Shown here piece after piece: positions 1-5,582 of a DNA stretch of 6,798 nucleotides. How positions within the stretch are numbered: the stretch's first letter is position 1; each line of letters begins with the position of its first letter. A program made the position numbers and the translations under genes. The stretch comes from Rhodobacteraceae bacterium UBA996 (GTDB lineage: Bacteria > Pseudomonadota > Alphaproteobacteria > Rhodobacterales > Rhodobacteraceae): NCBI GenBank assembly GCA_002291955.1, contig DBBA01000242.1, positions 1 through 6,798 of the forward strand. Reading direction: 5' to 3'. The notes under the pieces are model-generated. The model saw only the letters and a program-made list of their open reading frames with translations. It searched no databases and had not been told where the DNA came from.

Positions 1-604
1 ACATCTCGAACGTCACCCCGTCGTGCAGGTCCTCACCCGGGTGGATCTCGTAGCACACGTCCACCCCGCAGGCGTCGGCATGGTCGAGGATCGGGCGCCA
101 GCGGCGGGCGAGTTCGTCGAACGCCTCCTCCACCAGCCCCGCGGGGCGCTGCGGCCAGGGGTAGAGGTACGGCCAGGCGAGCGCGCCCGAGAAGGTCGCA
201 TGCGCCGACAGGCCCAGGTTCTTCGACGCACTCAGCGCCTTCTTCACCTGATCGACCGCCCATTCGGCCCGCGCCGCGGGGTTGCCGCGCACGGCGGGCG
301 CCGCGAACCCGTCGAACGCCGTGTCATAGGCCGGATGCACGGCCACAAGCTGGCCCTGCAGGTGGGCGGACAGCTCGGTGACCTGCACGCCATTGGCCGC
401 CGCGCGGCCCTTGAAGTCGTCGCACCAGTCCTTGGACGTGGCCGCCTTGTCCAGATCGAACAGCCGACCATCCCAGCTTGGCACCTGCACGCCAGCATAA
501 CCACAGTCGGCCGCCCATTTCGTGATCGAATCCCACGAGTTGAACGGCGCGGCGTCCCCCGCGAACTGCGCCAGGAACAGCGCCGGGCCCTTGATCGTCT
601 TCAT
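1..604 (-). CDS. Sugar phosphate isomerase/epimerase family TIM-barrel protein (partial, C-terminus beyond window)
   Basis: The first 201 residues are in the window, and the frame is still open at the left edge. The protein starts MKTIKGPALFLAQF. The ATG at 604-602 is preceded on the minus strand by a strong purine-rich Shine-Dalgarno (GAGGGAGGG, 610-618). The sequence fits the xylose-isomerase-like/AP-endonuclease-2 TIM-barrel family. It has an early strand and helix (WAADCGYAGVQVPSWD, about 30-45), a second strand with VQVTELSAHLQGQ (about 73-85), and the metal-site segment VCYEIHPGEDLHDG (about 183-196), where E186 and H188 are the likely divalent-metal and substrate residues. Proteins of this family isomerise, epimerise or eliminate sugar and keto-sugar substrates in the cytoplasm. 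It lies 40 bp downstream of the LacI regulator gene on the same strand, so the two are probably co-transcribed and tied to the divergent ThuA operon. The exact substrate cannot be read from the sequence. The remaining metal ligands lie outside the window. Confidence 0.9.
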   Translation of the reverse strand, partial: MKTIKGPALFLAQFAGDAAPFNSWDSITKWAADCGYAGVQVPSWDGRLFDLDKAATSKDWCDDFKGRAAANGVQVTELSAHLQGQLVAVHPAYDTAFDGFAAPAVRGNPAARAEWAVDQVKKALSASKNLGLSAHATFSGALAWPYLYPWPQRPAGLVEEAFDELARRWRPILDHADACGVDVCYEIHPGEDLHDGVTFEM

Positions 605-644
605 GTCGTCCCTCCCTCGCCGGGCGTTGCCGGCCATTCGATTG

Positions 645-1706
645 TCAGGTGGCCGGCGTATCGGCCAGATTCTCGCGCACCAGCACCTCGATGCGGATCG
701 CTTCCTGCGCGGGGTCGATGGCGGTGCCGTCGATCCGCGCGCGCAGCACCCGCAGGGCACTGCGCACCACATGGCCCAGGTCCTGCGCGATGCAGGCATC
801 GACCGTGCCCGCGACCAGCGCCGCCCGCACATGCGGCGTCAGGTCATGCACCACGACCGGCAACCGCCCCGCAAGGCCCGTGCGTTCCAGCACCGCGATC
901 AGCCCGCGGTTGCCCGCGCCCATGGAATAGATCGCATCGACCGGGGCAAGGGCTGCCAGCGCACCCGGCAGCAGCCGCTCGACGGTCGCCGCATCGTCGC
1001 GCCCCTCGATCGACGGCAGCACGGTCAGGGTCGGGAACCGCTCGGCCATCACCGCGTCGAAGCCGTGCCGCCGCTCGATGTGCTCGCGCGACAGCATCGA
1101 CCCGGCCAGCACCAGCACCCGCGCCCCGTCCCGCCCGGGCCCCAGGAACCGGCCCAGAAGCCAGCCCGCGGTGCGCCCCGCCCGCACGTTGTCGATGCCC
1201 ACGAACCGGTCGCGCGGCGCTGCGGGCTGGTCGGACACCAGCGCCACCACCGCCACGCCCGCATCATGCACCCGGCGGATCGCGTCGCGCACCTGCGGCG
1301 TCTCGGGCGCCAGCACCGCGACCCCGTCGATCCCCTCAGCCAGCAGCGCATCGAGCACCCGCGCCACGGCCGCCGAATCGAACGCGGGCACGCGGACCAC
1401 CCGCAGCTCGGTCCGGTCCATCAGCGCCCGCGCCCGCGCGCCCTCGGCGGCCTCACCCAGCGCCTGCAGGAACGCCGACCGTCCCTCGGGCAGCACGAAG
1501 ACCAGCCGGTGCACCTGCCGCCGCGCGAGGTTCGCCGCCGCCACGTCGCGCACATAGCCCAGCCGCGCGATCGCGTCGTGCACCCGCGCGACCGTCACCG
1601 CCCGTACGCCCGGCCGGGCGTTCATCACCCGGTCCACGGTCGCCAGCGACACGCCCGCCTCGCGCGCGATGTCGTTCACGGTGGGCCGTGCGGCACCGGG
1701 CACCAT
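645..1706 (-). CDS. LacI-family transcriptional regulator
   Basis: This is a 353-residue DNA-binding regulator of typical LacI length. The N-terminus carries the helix-turn-helix TVNDIAREAGVSLATVDRVM (9-28). A hinge region follows (about 50-65, AAANLARRQ), whose Leu60 sits where LacI/PurR proteins insert a leucine into the central CG of the operator. From about residue 66 it is a periplasmic-binding-protein-like sugar sensor (VHRLVFVLPEG, then EGIDGVAVLAP, FVGIDNVRAGRTAG and YSMGAGNRGLIAVLE). The frame can be extended 46 codons upstream to 1844, but the ATG at 1706-1704 is preferred. An excellent Shine-Dalgarno (AGGGAGGA, 1712-1719) precedes it by 5 nt, and the HTH then begins near residue 9 as usual. 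Recognition-helix position D25 (ATVDRV) replaces the more common serine (TVSRV), a variant I associate with a proteobacterial LacI subgroup. By position it probably controls the divergent ThuA operon and its own transcript. The S. meliloti trehalose regulator ThuR is also of the LacI family, but the ligand here is unknown. Confidence 0.95.
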   Translation of the reverse strand: MVPGAARPTVNDIAREAGVSLATVDRVMNARPGVRAVTVARVHDAIARLGYVRDVAAANLARRQVHRLVFVLPEGRSAFLQALGEAAEGARARALMDRTELRVVRVPAFDSAAVARVLDALLAEGIDGVAVLAPETPQVRDAIRRVHDAGVAVVALVSDQPAAPRDRFVGIDNVRAGRTAGWLLGRFLGPGRDGARVLVLAGSMLSREHIERRHGFDAVMAERFPTLTVLPSIEGRDDAATVERLLPGALAALAPVDAIYSMGAGNRGLIAVLERTGLAGRLPVVVHDLTPHVRAALVAGTVDACIAQDLGHVVRSALRVLRARIDGTAIDPAQEAIRIEVLVRENLADTPAT

Positions 1707-1711
1707 CTTCG

Positions 1712-1719
1712 TCCTCCCT
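1712..1719 (-). promoter_or_regulatory. Ribosome-binding site fixing the LacI regulator start
   Basis: On the minus strand AGGGAGGA lies 5 nt before the ATG at 1706. It is close to an ideal anti-16S match. It rules out the longer in-frame start at 1844, whose extra 46 residues would precede the helix-turn-helix and would overlap the divergent gene. Confidence 0.75.
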
Positions 1720-1727
1720 GTGTCGTG

Positions 1728-1756
1728 ACCTTGCCCGGCAGCCTGAGGCACGTCAA
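1728..1756 (-). promoter_or_regulatory. Possible sigma-70-type promoter for the LacI regulator
   Basis: On the minus strand TTGACG (1751-1756) is a near-consensus -35 box. It is followed after 17 bp by CAAGGT (1728-1733), which matches TATAAT at only two of six positions. Alphaproteobacterial promoters often keep the TTGAC element and have weak -10 boxes, so this is plausible but weak. Transcription would begin shortly upstream of the Shine-Dalgarno. Confidence 0.25.
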
Positions 1757-1798
1757 TCAGCCCCGCGCACTCTGGACAGCCCCGGCAGGTCAGGCGAT

Positions 1799-1812
1799 TG
1801 GTGGCGCTAACA
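1799..1812. promoter_or_regulatory. Candidate LacI-family operator in the divergent intergenic region
   Basis: TGGTGGCGCTAACA is an imperfect palindrome centred on CG (1805/1806). The right half GCTAACA and left half TGGTGGC match in five of seven mirrored positions. It agrees at 12 of 14 positions with TGTTAGCGCTAACA, a form commonly seen for LacI-family operators in alphaproteobacteria (recalled knowledge). It sits 15 nt upstream of the ThuA start codon and just before its Shine-Dalgarno, in the 121-bp gap shared with the divergent LacI gene. A bound repressor here could block the ThuA operon. Confidence 0.5.
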
Positions 1813-1827
1813 CACCGGGAGAAGCCC

Positions 1828-2613
1828 ATGTCCATCCGCGTCACCGTCTGGGGCGAGAACGTCCACGAACAGAAATCCGCCGCCGTCCGCGCGATCTACC
1901 CCGACGGCATGCACACCACCATCGCTGCCGCGCTGAACGCCGCGGGCGGCATCCATGCGACCACCGTCACCCTGCAGGACCCCGACCATGGCCTGTCGGA
2001 CGCGACCCTCGCCGCGACCGACGTCCTCATCTGGTGGGGCCACGCCGCCCACGGCCAGGTCGAGGACCGCATCGTGGACCGCGTCATCGACGCCGTCTGG
2101 TCCGGCATGGGCGCGATCTTCCTGCACTCCGCCCACTTCTCGAAACCCTTCAAGCGCCTCATGGGCAGCCCCTGCAACCTCACCTGGCGCGAGGCCGGCG
2201 AGCGCGAACGCCTCTGGCTGACGTCCCGCAACCATCCCATTGCCGCGGGCCTGCCCGACCACTTCGAGCTTGAGAACGAGGAGATGTACGGCGAGCCCTT
2301 CGGCGTCCCCGAACCGCAGGATACCGTCTTCGTCTCGTGGTTCCAGGGCGGCGAGGTGTTCCGCTCGGGCCTCACCTGGAAGCGCGGCGCGGGGAACGTG
2401 TTCTACTTCCGCCCGGGGCACGAGACCTATCCCACCTACCACGACACCAACGTCCAGCGCGTCATCGCCAACGCCGTCCGCTGGGCGCACAACCCCGCCG
2501 CACGGCTGGCGAACCCCAGCGCCGCCCCGAACGTGCCCGTCGAAACCGCCCTCGAACCCATCACCCAGCGCGGCGCCAAACTGCACGCCCCGGGCGAAGA
2601 GGGGATGCGCTGA
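1828..2613 (+). CDS. thuA: ThuA family protein (trehalose utilization type)
   Basis: This 261-residue protein has the usual ThuA length. It matches the ThuA pattern throughout: MSIRVTVWGENVHEQ at the N-terminus, VLIWWGHAAHG (66-76), IFLHSAHFSKPFKRLMG (97-113), WREAGERERLW (120-130), ENEEMYGEPFGVPEP (149-163), and FYFRPGHETYPTYHD (192-206). The fold is glutamine-amidotransferase-like (flavodoxin-like alpha/beta). In rhizobia ThuA works with the dehydrogenase ThuB in trehalose and related disaccharide catabolism through 3-keto derivatives. Its precise chemistry is not settled. The start chosen is the ATG at 1828, with GGGAG at 1817-1821. An in-frame TTG at 1798 would add ten residues (up to MSIRV) but lacks a Shine-Dalgarno and crosses the candidate operator. 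It is the first gene of a tight operon: its TGA (2611-2613) shares one base with the next ATG. It probably acts in the cytoplasm, as no signal peptide is seen. Confidence 0.93.
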   Translation: MSIRVTVWGENVHEQKSAAVRAIYPDGMHTTIAAALNAAGGIHATTVTLQDPDHGLSDATLAATDVLIWWGHAAHGQVEDRIVDRVIDAVWSGMGAIFLHSAHFSKPFKRLMGSPCNLTWREAGERERLWLTSRNHPIAAGLPDHFELENEEMYGEPFGVPEPQDTVFVSWFQGGEVFRSGLTWKRGAGNVFYFRPGHETYPTYHDTNVQRVIANAVRWAHNPAARLANPSAAPNVPVETALEPITQRGAKLHAPGEEGMR

Positions 2614-3677
2614 TGGCCACCCGTCCCCGTGCCAAACCCGTCCGCATCCTGGTCGTGGGCACCGGCAGCATGGCGGCGGCCCATGTCCGCGCCTACCAGG
2701 CCATGCCCGGCGTCACGGTCGTGGCGGGCGTGGACACCCGCCCCGACGTGCTCAAGGCCTTCCAGACCGACCACGCCATCCCCCACGGCTTCGCCACCGT
2801 GCAGGACGCCATCGCCTGGGGCGGCTTCGACGCCGTGTCGAACGTCACGCCCGACTCGGTGCACAAGACCACCACCCTGCCCCTGCTCGCCGCGGGCAAG
2901 CATGTCCTGTGCGAGAAACCCCTCGCCACCAGCCACGCCGACGCAGCGGAAATGGCCGATGCCGCCGCCCGCGCGGGCGTGGTCAACATGGTCAACCTGA
3001 CCTACCGCAACGTCCCCGCGCTCCAGGCCGCGCAGGCCCTTGTCGCCGCGGGCACCATTGGCCCCGTCCGGCATTTCGAGGCATCCTACCTGCAAAGCTG
3101 GCTCACCCAGCCCGCCTGGGGCGACTGGAAGACGGAACCCCGCTGGCTGTGGCGCCTGTCCACCGCACACGGGTCGAACGGGGTCTTGGGCGACGTGGGC
3201 GTGCACATCCTCGACTACGCGACCTTCGTCATCGGCGCGATGCCCGCCCGCTTCACCTCGCGGCTTGCAACCTTCGACAAGGCACCGGGCGGTCGCATCG
3301 ACGAGTATACGCTGGATGCCAACGACAGCTTCGTGATGGAAACCGAACTGACGAACGGCGCGCTCGGCACGATCAGCGCCACCCGCTTCGCCTCGGGCCA
3401 CCTGAACGACCTGCGCCTGCGGGTCTATGGCGACACGGGCGGGCTGGAAGTCCTGTTCGAAGGCGGGAAAAGCCTGCTGCGCGGCTGCATCGGCCCCGAC
3501 ATGCCGACCGCCACCTGGCGCAAGCTGCCGACCCCCCCGGTCCCCACCACCTACCGCCGCTTCGTCGATGCGATCCGGGGGACCGCCACGCCCGACCCGA
3601 CCTTTGCCCGGGGCGCGGCCCTGCAGGCGGTGCTCGATGCCGCGACGCTCGGCGCCGGCGCGGACCTTCCCGCCTGA
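2613..3677 (+). CDS. Gfo/Idh/MocA family oxidoreductase (ThuB-like sugar dehydrogenase)
   Basis: The 354-residue protein has an N-terminal Rossmann domain with the dinucleotide motif VVGTGSMAAAH (14-24) and an acidic residue ending the second strand (GVD, 39-41). The family signature follows as VLCEKPLATS (98-107), whose K102 is the conserved catalytic and cofactor-positioning lysine. The C-terminal alpha/beta substrate domain has VLGDVGVHILDYATFVIG (191-208), with D194 and H198 at the usual catalytic positions. Such enzymes oxidise a sugar hydroxyl with NAD(P). Placed directly after ThuA it is the positional equivalent of rhizobial ThuB, which forms 3-keto sugars. I infer a similar role but cannot fix the substrate. 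The ATG overlaps the ThuA stop by one base and has its own Shine-Dalgarno (GAAGAGGGG, 2596-2604) inside the end of the upstream gene. The open frame extends further upstream, but that would run through ThuA and disrupt the normal Rossmann start. Its stop overlaps the next start by one base. Confidence 0.93.
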   Translation: MATRPRAKPVRILVVGTGSMAAAHVRAYQAMPGVTVVAGVDTRPDVLKAFQTDHAIPHGFATVQDAIAWGGFDAVSNVTPDSVHKTTTLPLLAAGKHVLCEKPLATSHADAAEMADAAARAGVVNMVNLTYRNVPALQAAQALVAAGTIGPVRHFEASYLQSWLTQPAWGDWKTEPRWLWRLSTAHGSNGVLGDVGVHILDYATFVIGAMPARFTSRLATFDKAPGGRIDEYTLDANDSFVMETELTNGALGTISATRFASGHLNDLRLRVYGDTGGLEVLFEGGKSLLRGCIGPDMPTATWRKLPTPPVPTTYRRFVDAIRGTATPDPTFARGAALQAVLDAATLGAGADLPA

Positions 3678-4360
3678 TGCGTGTCCTCGCCCTCGGCGCG
3701 CACCCCGACGACCTCGAAATCTTCGCCTGGGGCACGATCTGCGCCTGGGCGGGGATGGGCGCGACCCTGACCCTCGCCGTCGCCACCGACGGCGCGGCGG
3801 GGGGCGATGACCCGGGTCCCGACCTCGCCCGCCTGCGCGCAAGCGAGGCCGCTGCCGCCGCGGCCCCGCTCGGCCTGACCCCGCTGATGCTCGGCTTCCC
3901 CGACGGGCGCCTGATGCCCGACGCCGCACTGACCGACGCGCTGACCGCGCTCATCGTCGAGACCCGGCCCGACCTGATCCTGACCCACGCGCCGAACGAC
4001 TACCACGCCGACCACCGGGCGCTGTCCGCCGCCGTGTCGCTTGCCGCCAGCTTCCGCGCCCCGGTCGTGCACATGGACACGCTGAACGGCACCGGCTTCA
4101 CCCCGACGCTCTGGGTGGACGCGACCGCCCACTGGTCCGCCAAGGAGACGGCGATCCGCGCCCATGTCAGCCAGAAGCCCGACCGTTTCATCCAGATGGC
4201 CACCCGGCAGGCCGCCTTCCGCGCGGGCGAATGCAACGGACCGGACGGCGCGCGGGCCGAGGCGTTCCGCTTCGACCCCCGCTTTCCCTTCGCCGACATC
4301 CGCGCCCTGATGCCACCCGCGCCGCCGGTGCGCCCGGTGGGGGCCGCCCCGAAGATTTGA
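3677..4360 (+). CDS. PIG-L/LmbE family zinc-dependent deacetylase
   Basis: This 227-residue protein has the PIG-L signature at its N-terminus, LALGAHPDDLE (4-14). By comparison with MshB, H9 and D12 are zinc ligands and D11 is the general base. The second motif NDYHADHRAL (107-116) supplies the third ligand, H113. The conserved GFPDGRL (73-79) lies between. Family members remove N-acetyl groups from sugars such as GlcNAc-linked substrates (MshB, BshB, PIG-L). The natural substrate here is unknown. The ATG shares one base with the Gfo/Idh stop (TGATG at 3675-3679), and no Shine-Dalgarno is evident just upstream, so translation probably depends on coupling. Co-occurrence with ThuA and a dehydrogenase suggests deacetylation of an amino sugar or acetylated glycoside, which is an inference. 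The C-terminus is a short Pro/Ala-rich tail. The stop lies within an inverted repeat (4356-4373). Confidence 0.92.
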   Translation: MRVLALGAHPDDLEIFAWGTICAWAGMGATLTLAVATDGAAGGDDPGPDLARLRASEAAAAAAPLGLTPLMLGFPDGRLMPDAALTDALTALIVETRPDLILTHAPNDYHADHRALSAAVSLAASFRAPVVHMDTLNGTGFTPTLWVDATAHWSAKETAIRAHVSQKPDRFIQMATRQAAFRAGECNGPDGARAEAFRFDPRFPFADIRALMPPAPPVRPVGAAPKI

Positions 4361-4373
4361 CCATCCGGTCAAA
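4356..4373. promoter_or_regulatory. 7-bp perfect inverted repeat spanning the PIG-L stop, upstream of deoC
   Basis: TTTGACCATCCGGTCAAA has perfect 7-bp arms (TTTGACC/GGTCAAA) around a 4-bp centre. A second, smaller inverted repeat (CCTTG-N5-CAAGG, 4374-4388) follows directly. No T-run follows, so a classic intrinsic terminator is unlikely. An operator for deoC or an mRNA hairpin at the end of the upstream operon are the alternatives. The first arm contains TTGACC, which resembles a -35 box, but I see no matching -10. Confidence 0.4.
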
Positions 4374-4426
4374 CCTTGCCAACCAAGGCTCCCCCGTGCG
4401 ACCCTGAAGCGGATCGGAGGGGCCCC

Positions 4427-5428
4427 ATGACCACGCTCGAAGCCACGCCACGCACCGCCGAAGGCGCGCTGGTCGCAACACCGCACCTGCCGCGCAACCC
4501 CGGGATGCCGCTCGACCTCGACTGGGTGATGTCGGCGCAGGCCAATACGTCCGCCATCGAACGCCGCGCGGCGACGCTCCCCGGCCGCCGCACCGTCAAG
4601 AAGGACTGGCAGGCGGCGTGGCTGTTGAAAGCCATCACGCTGATCGACCTGACAACGCTGTCGGGCGACGACACCGCGGGCCGCGTCCGGCGCCTGTGCG
4701 CCAAGGCGATGCACCCCGTCCGCGACGACATCATGGCCGCACTCGGCGTGCCCCCCGTCACCGTGGGCGCGGTCTGCGTCTATCACGACATGGTCGCCAT
4801 CGCCGTGGACGCGCTGAAGGGGTCGGGCATCCCCGTCGCCGCCGTCTCCACCGGCTTCCCGGCGGGCCTGTCGCCGTTTCACCTCCGCGTGGCCGAGATC
4901 GGCGAAAGCGTCGCCGCGGGGGCGCAGGAGATCGACATCGTCATCTCGCGCCGCCATGTCCTGACGGGCGACTGGCAGGCGCTGTACGATGAGATGCGCG
5001 CCTTCCGCGCCGCCTGCGGCGAGGCACATGTGAAGGCGATCCTTGCGACGGGCGAGCTTGGCACGCTGCGCAACGTCGCCCGCGCCAGCCTCGTGTGCAT
5101 GATGGCGGGCGCCGACTTCATCAAGACGTCCACGGGGAAAGAGGCCGTGAATGCCACCCTGCCCGTGTCGCTCGTGATGGTCCGCGCGATCCGCGACTAC
5201 GCCGACCGCACGGGCTTCATGGTCGGCTACAAGCCCGCAGGCGGGATATCGAAGGCCAAGGATGCGCTCGTGTACCTGTCGCTGATGAAGGAGGAACTGG
5301 GCAACCGCTGGCTGTCGCCCGACCTGTTCCGCTTCGGGGCATCGAGCCTTCTGGGCGACATCGAACGGCAACTCGACCACCACCTGACCGGGCGCTACTC
5401 GGCCGGGTGGCGGCATCCGATGGCGTGA
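4427..5428 (+). CDS. deoC: Deoxyribose-phosphate aldolase (long, DERA-like form)
   Basis: This class I aldolase cleaves 2-deoxy-D-ribose-5-phosphate to acetaldehyde and glyceraldehyde-3-phosphate in the cytoplasm, the last step of deoxynucleoside catabolism. The catalytic residues are all present. D170 in AQEIDIVIS (166-174) corresponds to E. coli D102. K233 in DFIKTSTGK (230-238) is the Schiff-base lysine, and K269 in GYKPAGGI (267-274) is the activating lysine. It is 333 residues, against about 260 for E. coli DeoC, because of an N-terminal extension before DLTTLSGDDT (74-83). The block RRTVKKDWQAAWLLKAITLI (54-73) and the C-terminal GRYSAGWRHPMA closely resemble vertebrate DERA as I recall it. 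The ATG at 4427 has a strong Shine-Dalgarno (GGAGGGG, 4416-4422). A frame extension to 4376 adds 17 residues with no comparable site and is rejected. It lies 66 bp after the PIG-L gene and may have its own control. The aldehyde dehydrogenase downstream fits disposal of acetaldehyde. Confidence 0.96.
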   Translation: MTTLEATPRTAEGALVATPHLPRNPGMPLDLDWVMSAQANTSAIERRAATLPGRRTVKKDWQAAWLLKAITLIDLTTLSGDDTAGRVRRLCAKAMHPVRDDIMAALGVPPVTVGAVCVYHDMVAIAVDALKGSGIPVAAVSTGFPAGLSPFHLRVAEIGESVAAGAQEIDIVISRRHVLTGDWQALYDEMRAFRAACGEAHVKAILATGELGTLRNVARASLVCMMAGADFIKTSTGKEAVNATLPVSLVMVRAIRDYADRTGFMVGYKPAGGISKAKDALVYLSLMKEELGNRWLSPDLFRFGASSLLGDIERQLDHHLTGRYSAGWRHPMA

Positions 5429-5582
5429 GGCGGGGCAACGGGGCGCGCGGTGCGGCAGGGTTTGGGCGACAGAGGTTAACCAAAAGCTACCGTGCACACC
5501 ACTTGTCGAATGAACTCAATGACATGACCGTTTGTGCACATGTGCACAAACCGGGCCACAGGGGCAGAAGGGGGCAAAATCC
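5429..5582 (+). other. 154-bp regulatory intergenic region between deoC and the aldehyde dehydrogenase
   Basis: From about 5470 to 5550 this gap is clearly more AT-rich than the flanking genes. It holds GGTTAACC (5474-5481), a lone GTGCAC (5492-5497) and the 22-bp palindrome at 5530-5551. I find no convincing -35/-10 pair and no intrinsic terminator for deoC. The Shine-Dalgarno for the dehydrogenase is AAGGGGG (5568-5574). Confidence 0.6.
5530..5551. promoter_or_regulatory. Perfect 22-bp palindrome, probable operator upstream of the aldehyde dehydrogenase
   Basis: The left half GTTTGTGCACA is followed immediately by its exact reverse complement TGTGCACAAAC, with no spacer. It contains two GTGCAC cores (5534-5539 and 5542-5547). 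It ends 31 nt before the ATG of the dehydrogenase gene. A third GTGCAC at 5492-5497 lies exactly 42 bp before the first core, about four helical turns, so cooperative binding is possible. A dimeric regulator is the obvious reader, but I cannot assign its family. The spacing does not match the NtrC consensus (TGCAC-N7-GTGCA) and the centre is not the CG of LacI operators. Alternatively it could form an mRNA hairpin just before the ribosome-binding site. Confidence 0.7.

Noticed and set aside
619..634. Small hairpin GCCGG-N6-CCGGC between the LacI and isomerase genes as a terminator or attenuator
   Set aside because: A five-base stem of G and C is expected often in DNA of this composition, and no T-run follows. 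It might fine-tune translation, but nothing supports that.
1731..1759. TTGCCC ... CAATCA as a plus-strand promoter for ThuA
   Set aside because: The -10 match is poor and the -35 lacks the conserved TTGAC. The promoter is probably in this gap but cannot be placed.
1798..1827. Upstream TTG start for ThuA adding ten residues
   Set aside because: It has no Shine-Dalgarno, runs through the candidate operator, and the ATG at 1828 has GGGAG at a proper distance and matches the family N-terminus.
23..4360. Very long plus-strand open frames (for example 23-1810, 522-2273 and the part of 2240-4360 upstream of 3677) and minus-strand ones (2436-3929, 3551-5497)
   Set aside because: They are stop-poor shadow frames in high-GC DNA, rich in Arg, Pro and Ala with no family motifs, and they overlap genes with clear catalytic signatures in other frames.
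5503..5531. TTGTCG at 5503 as a -35 box for the dehydrogenase
   Set aside because: No sequence resembling a -10 element appears at 15 to 19 bp spacing.
5532..5582. Upstream TTG start for the aldehyde dehydrogenase
   Set aside because: It lies inside the 22-bp palindrome with no ribosome-binding site. The ATG at 5583 has AAGGGGG eight bases upstream and the expected family N-terminus.
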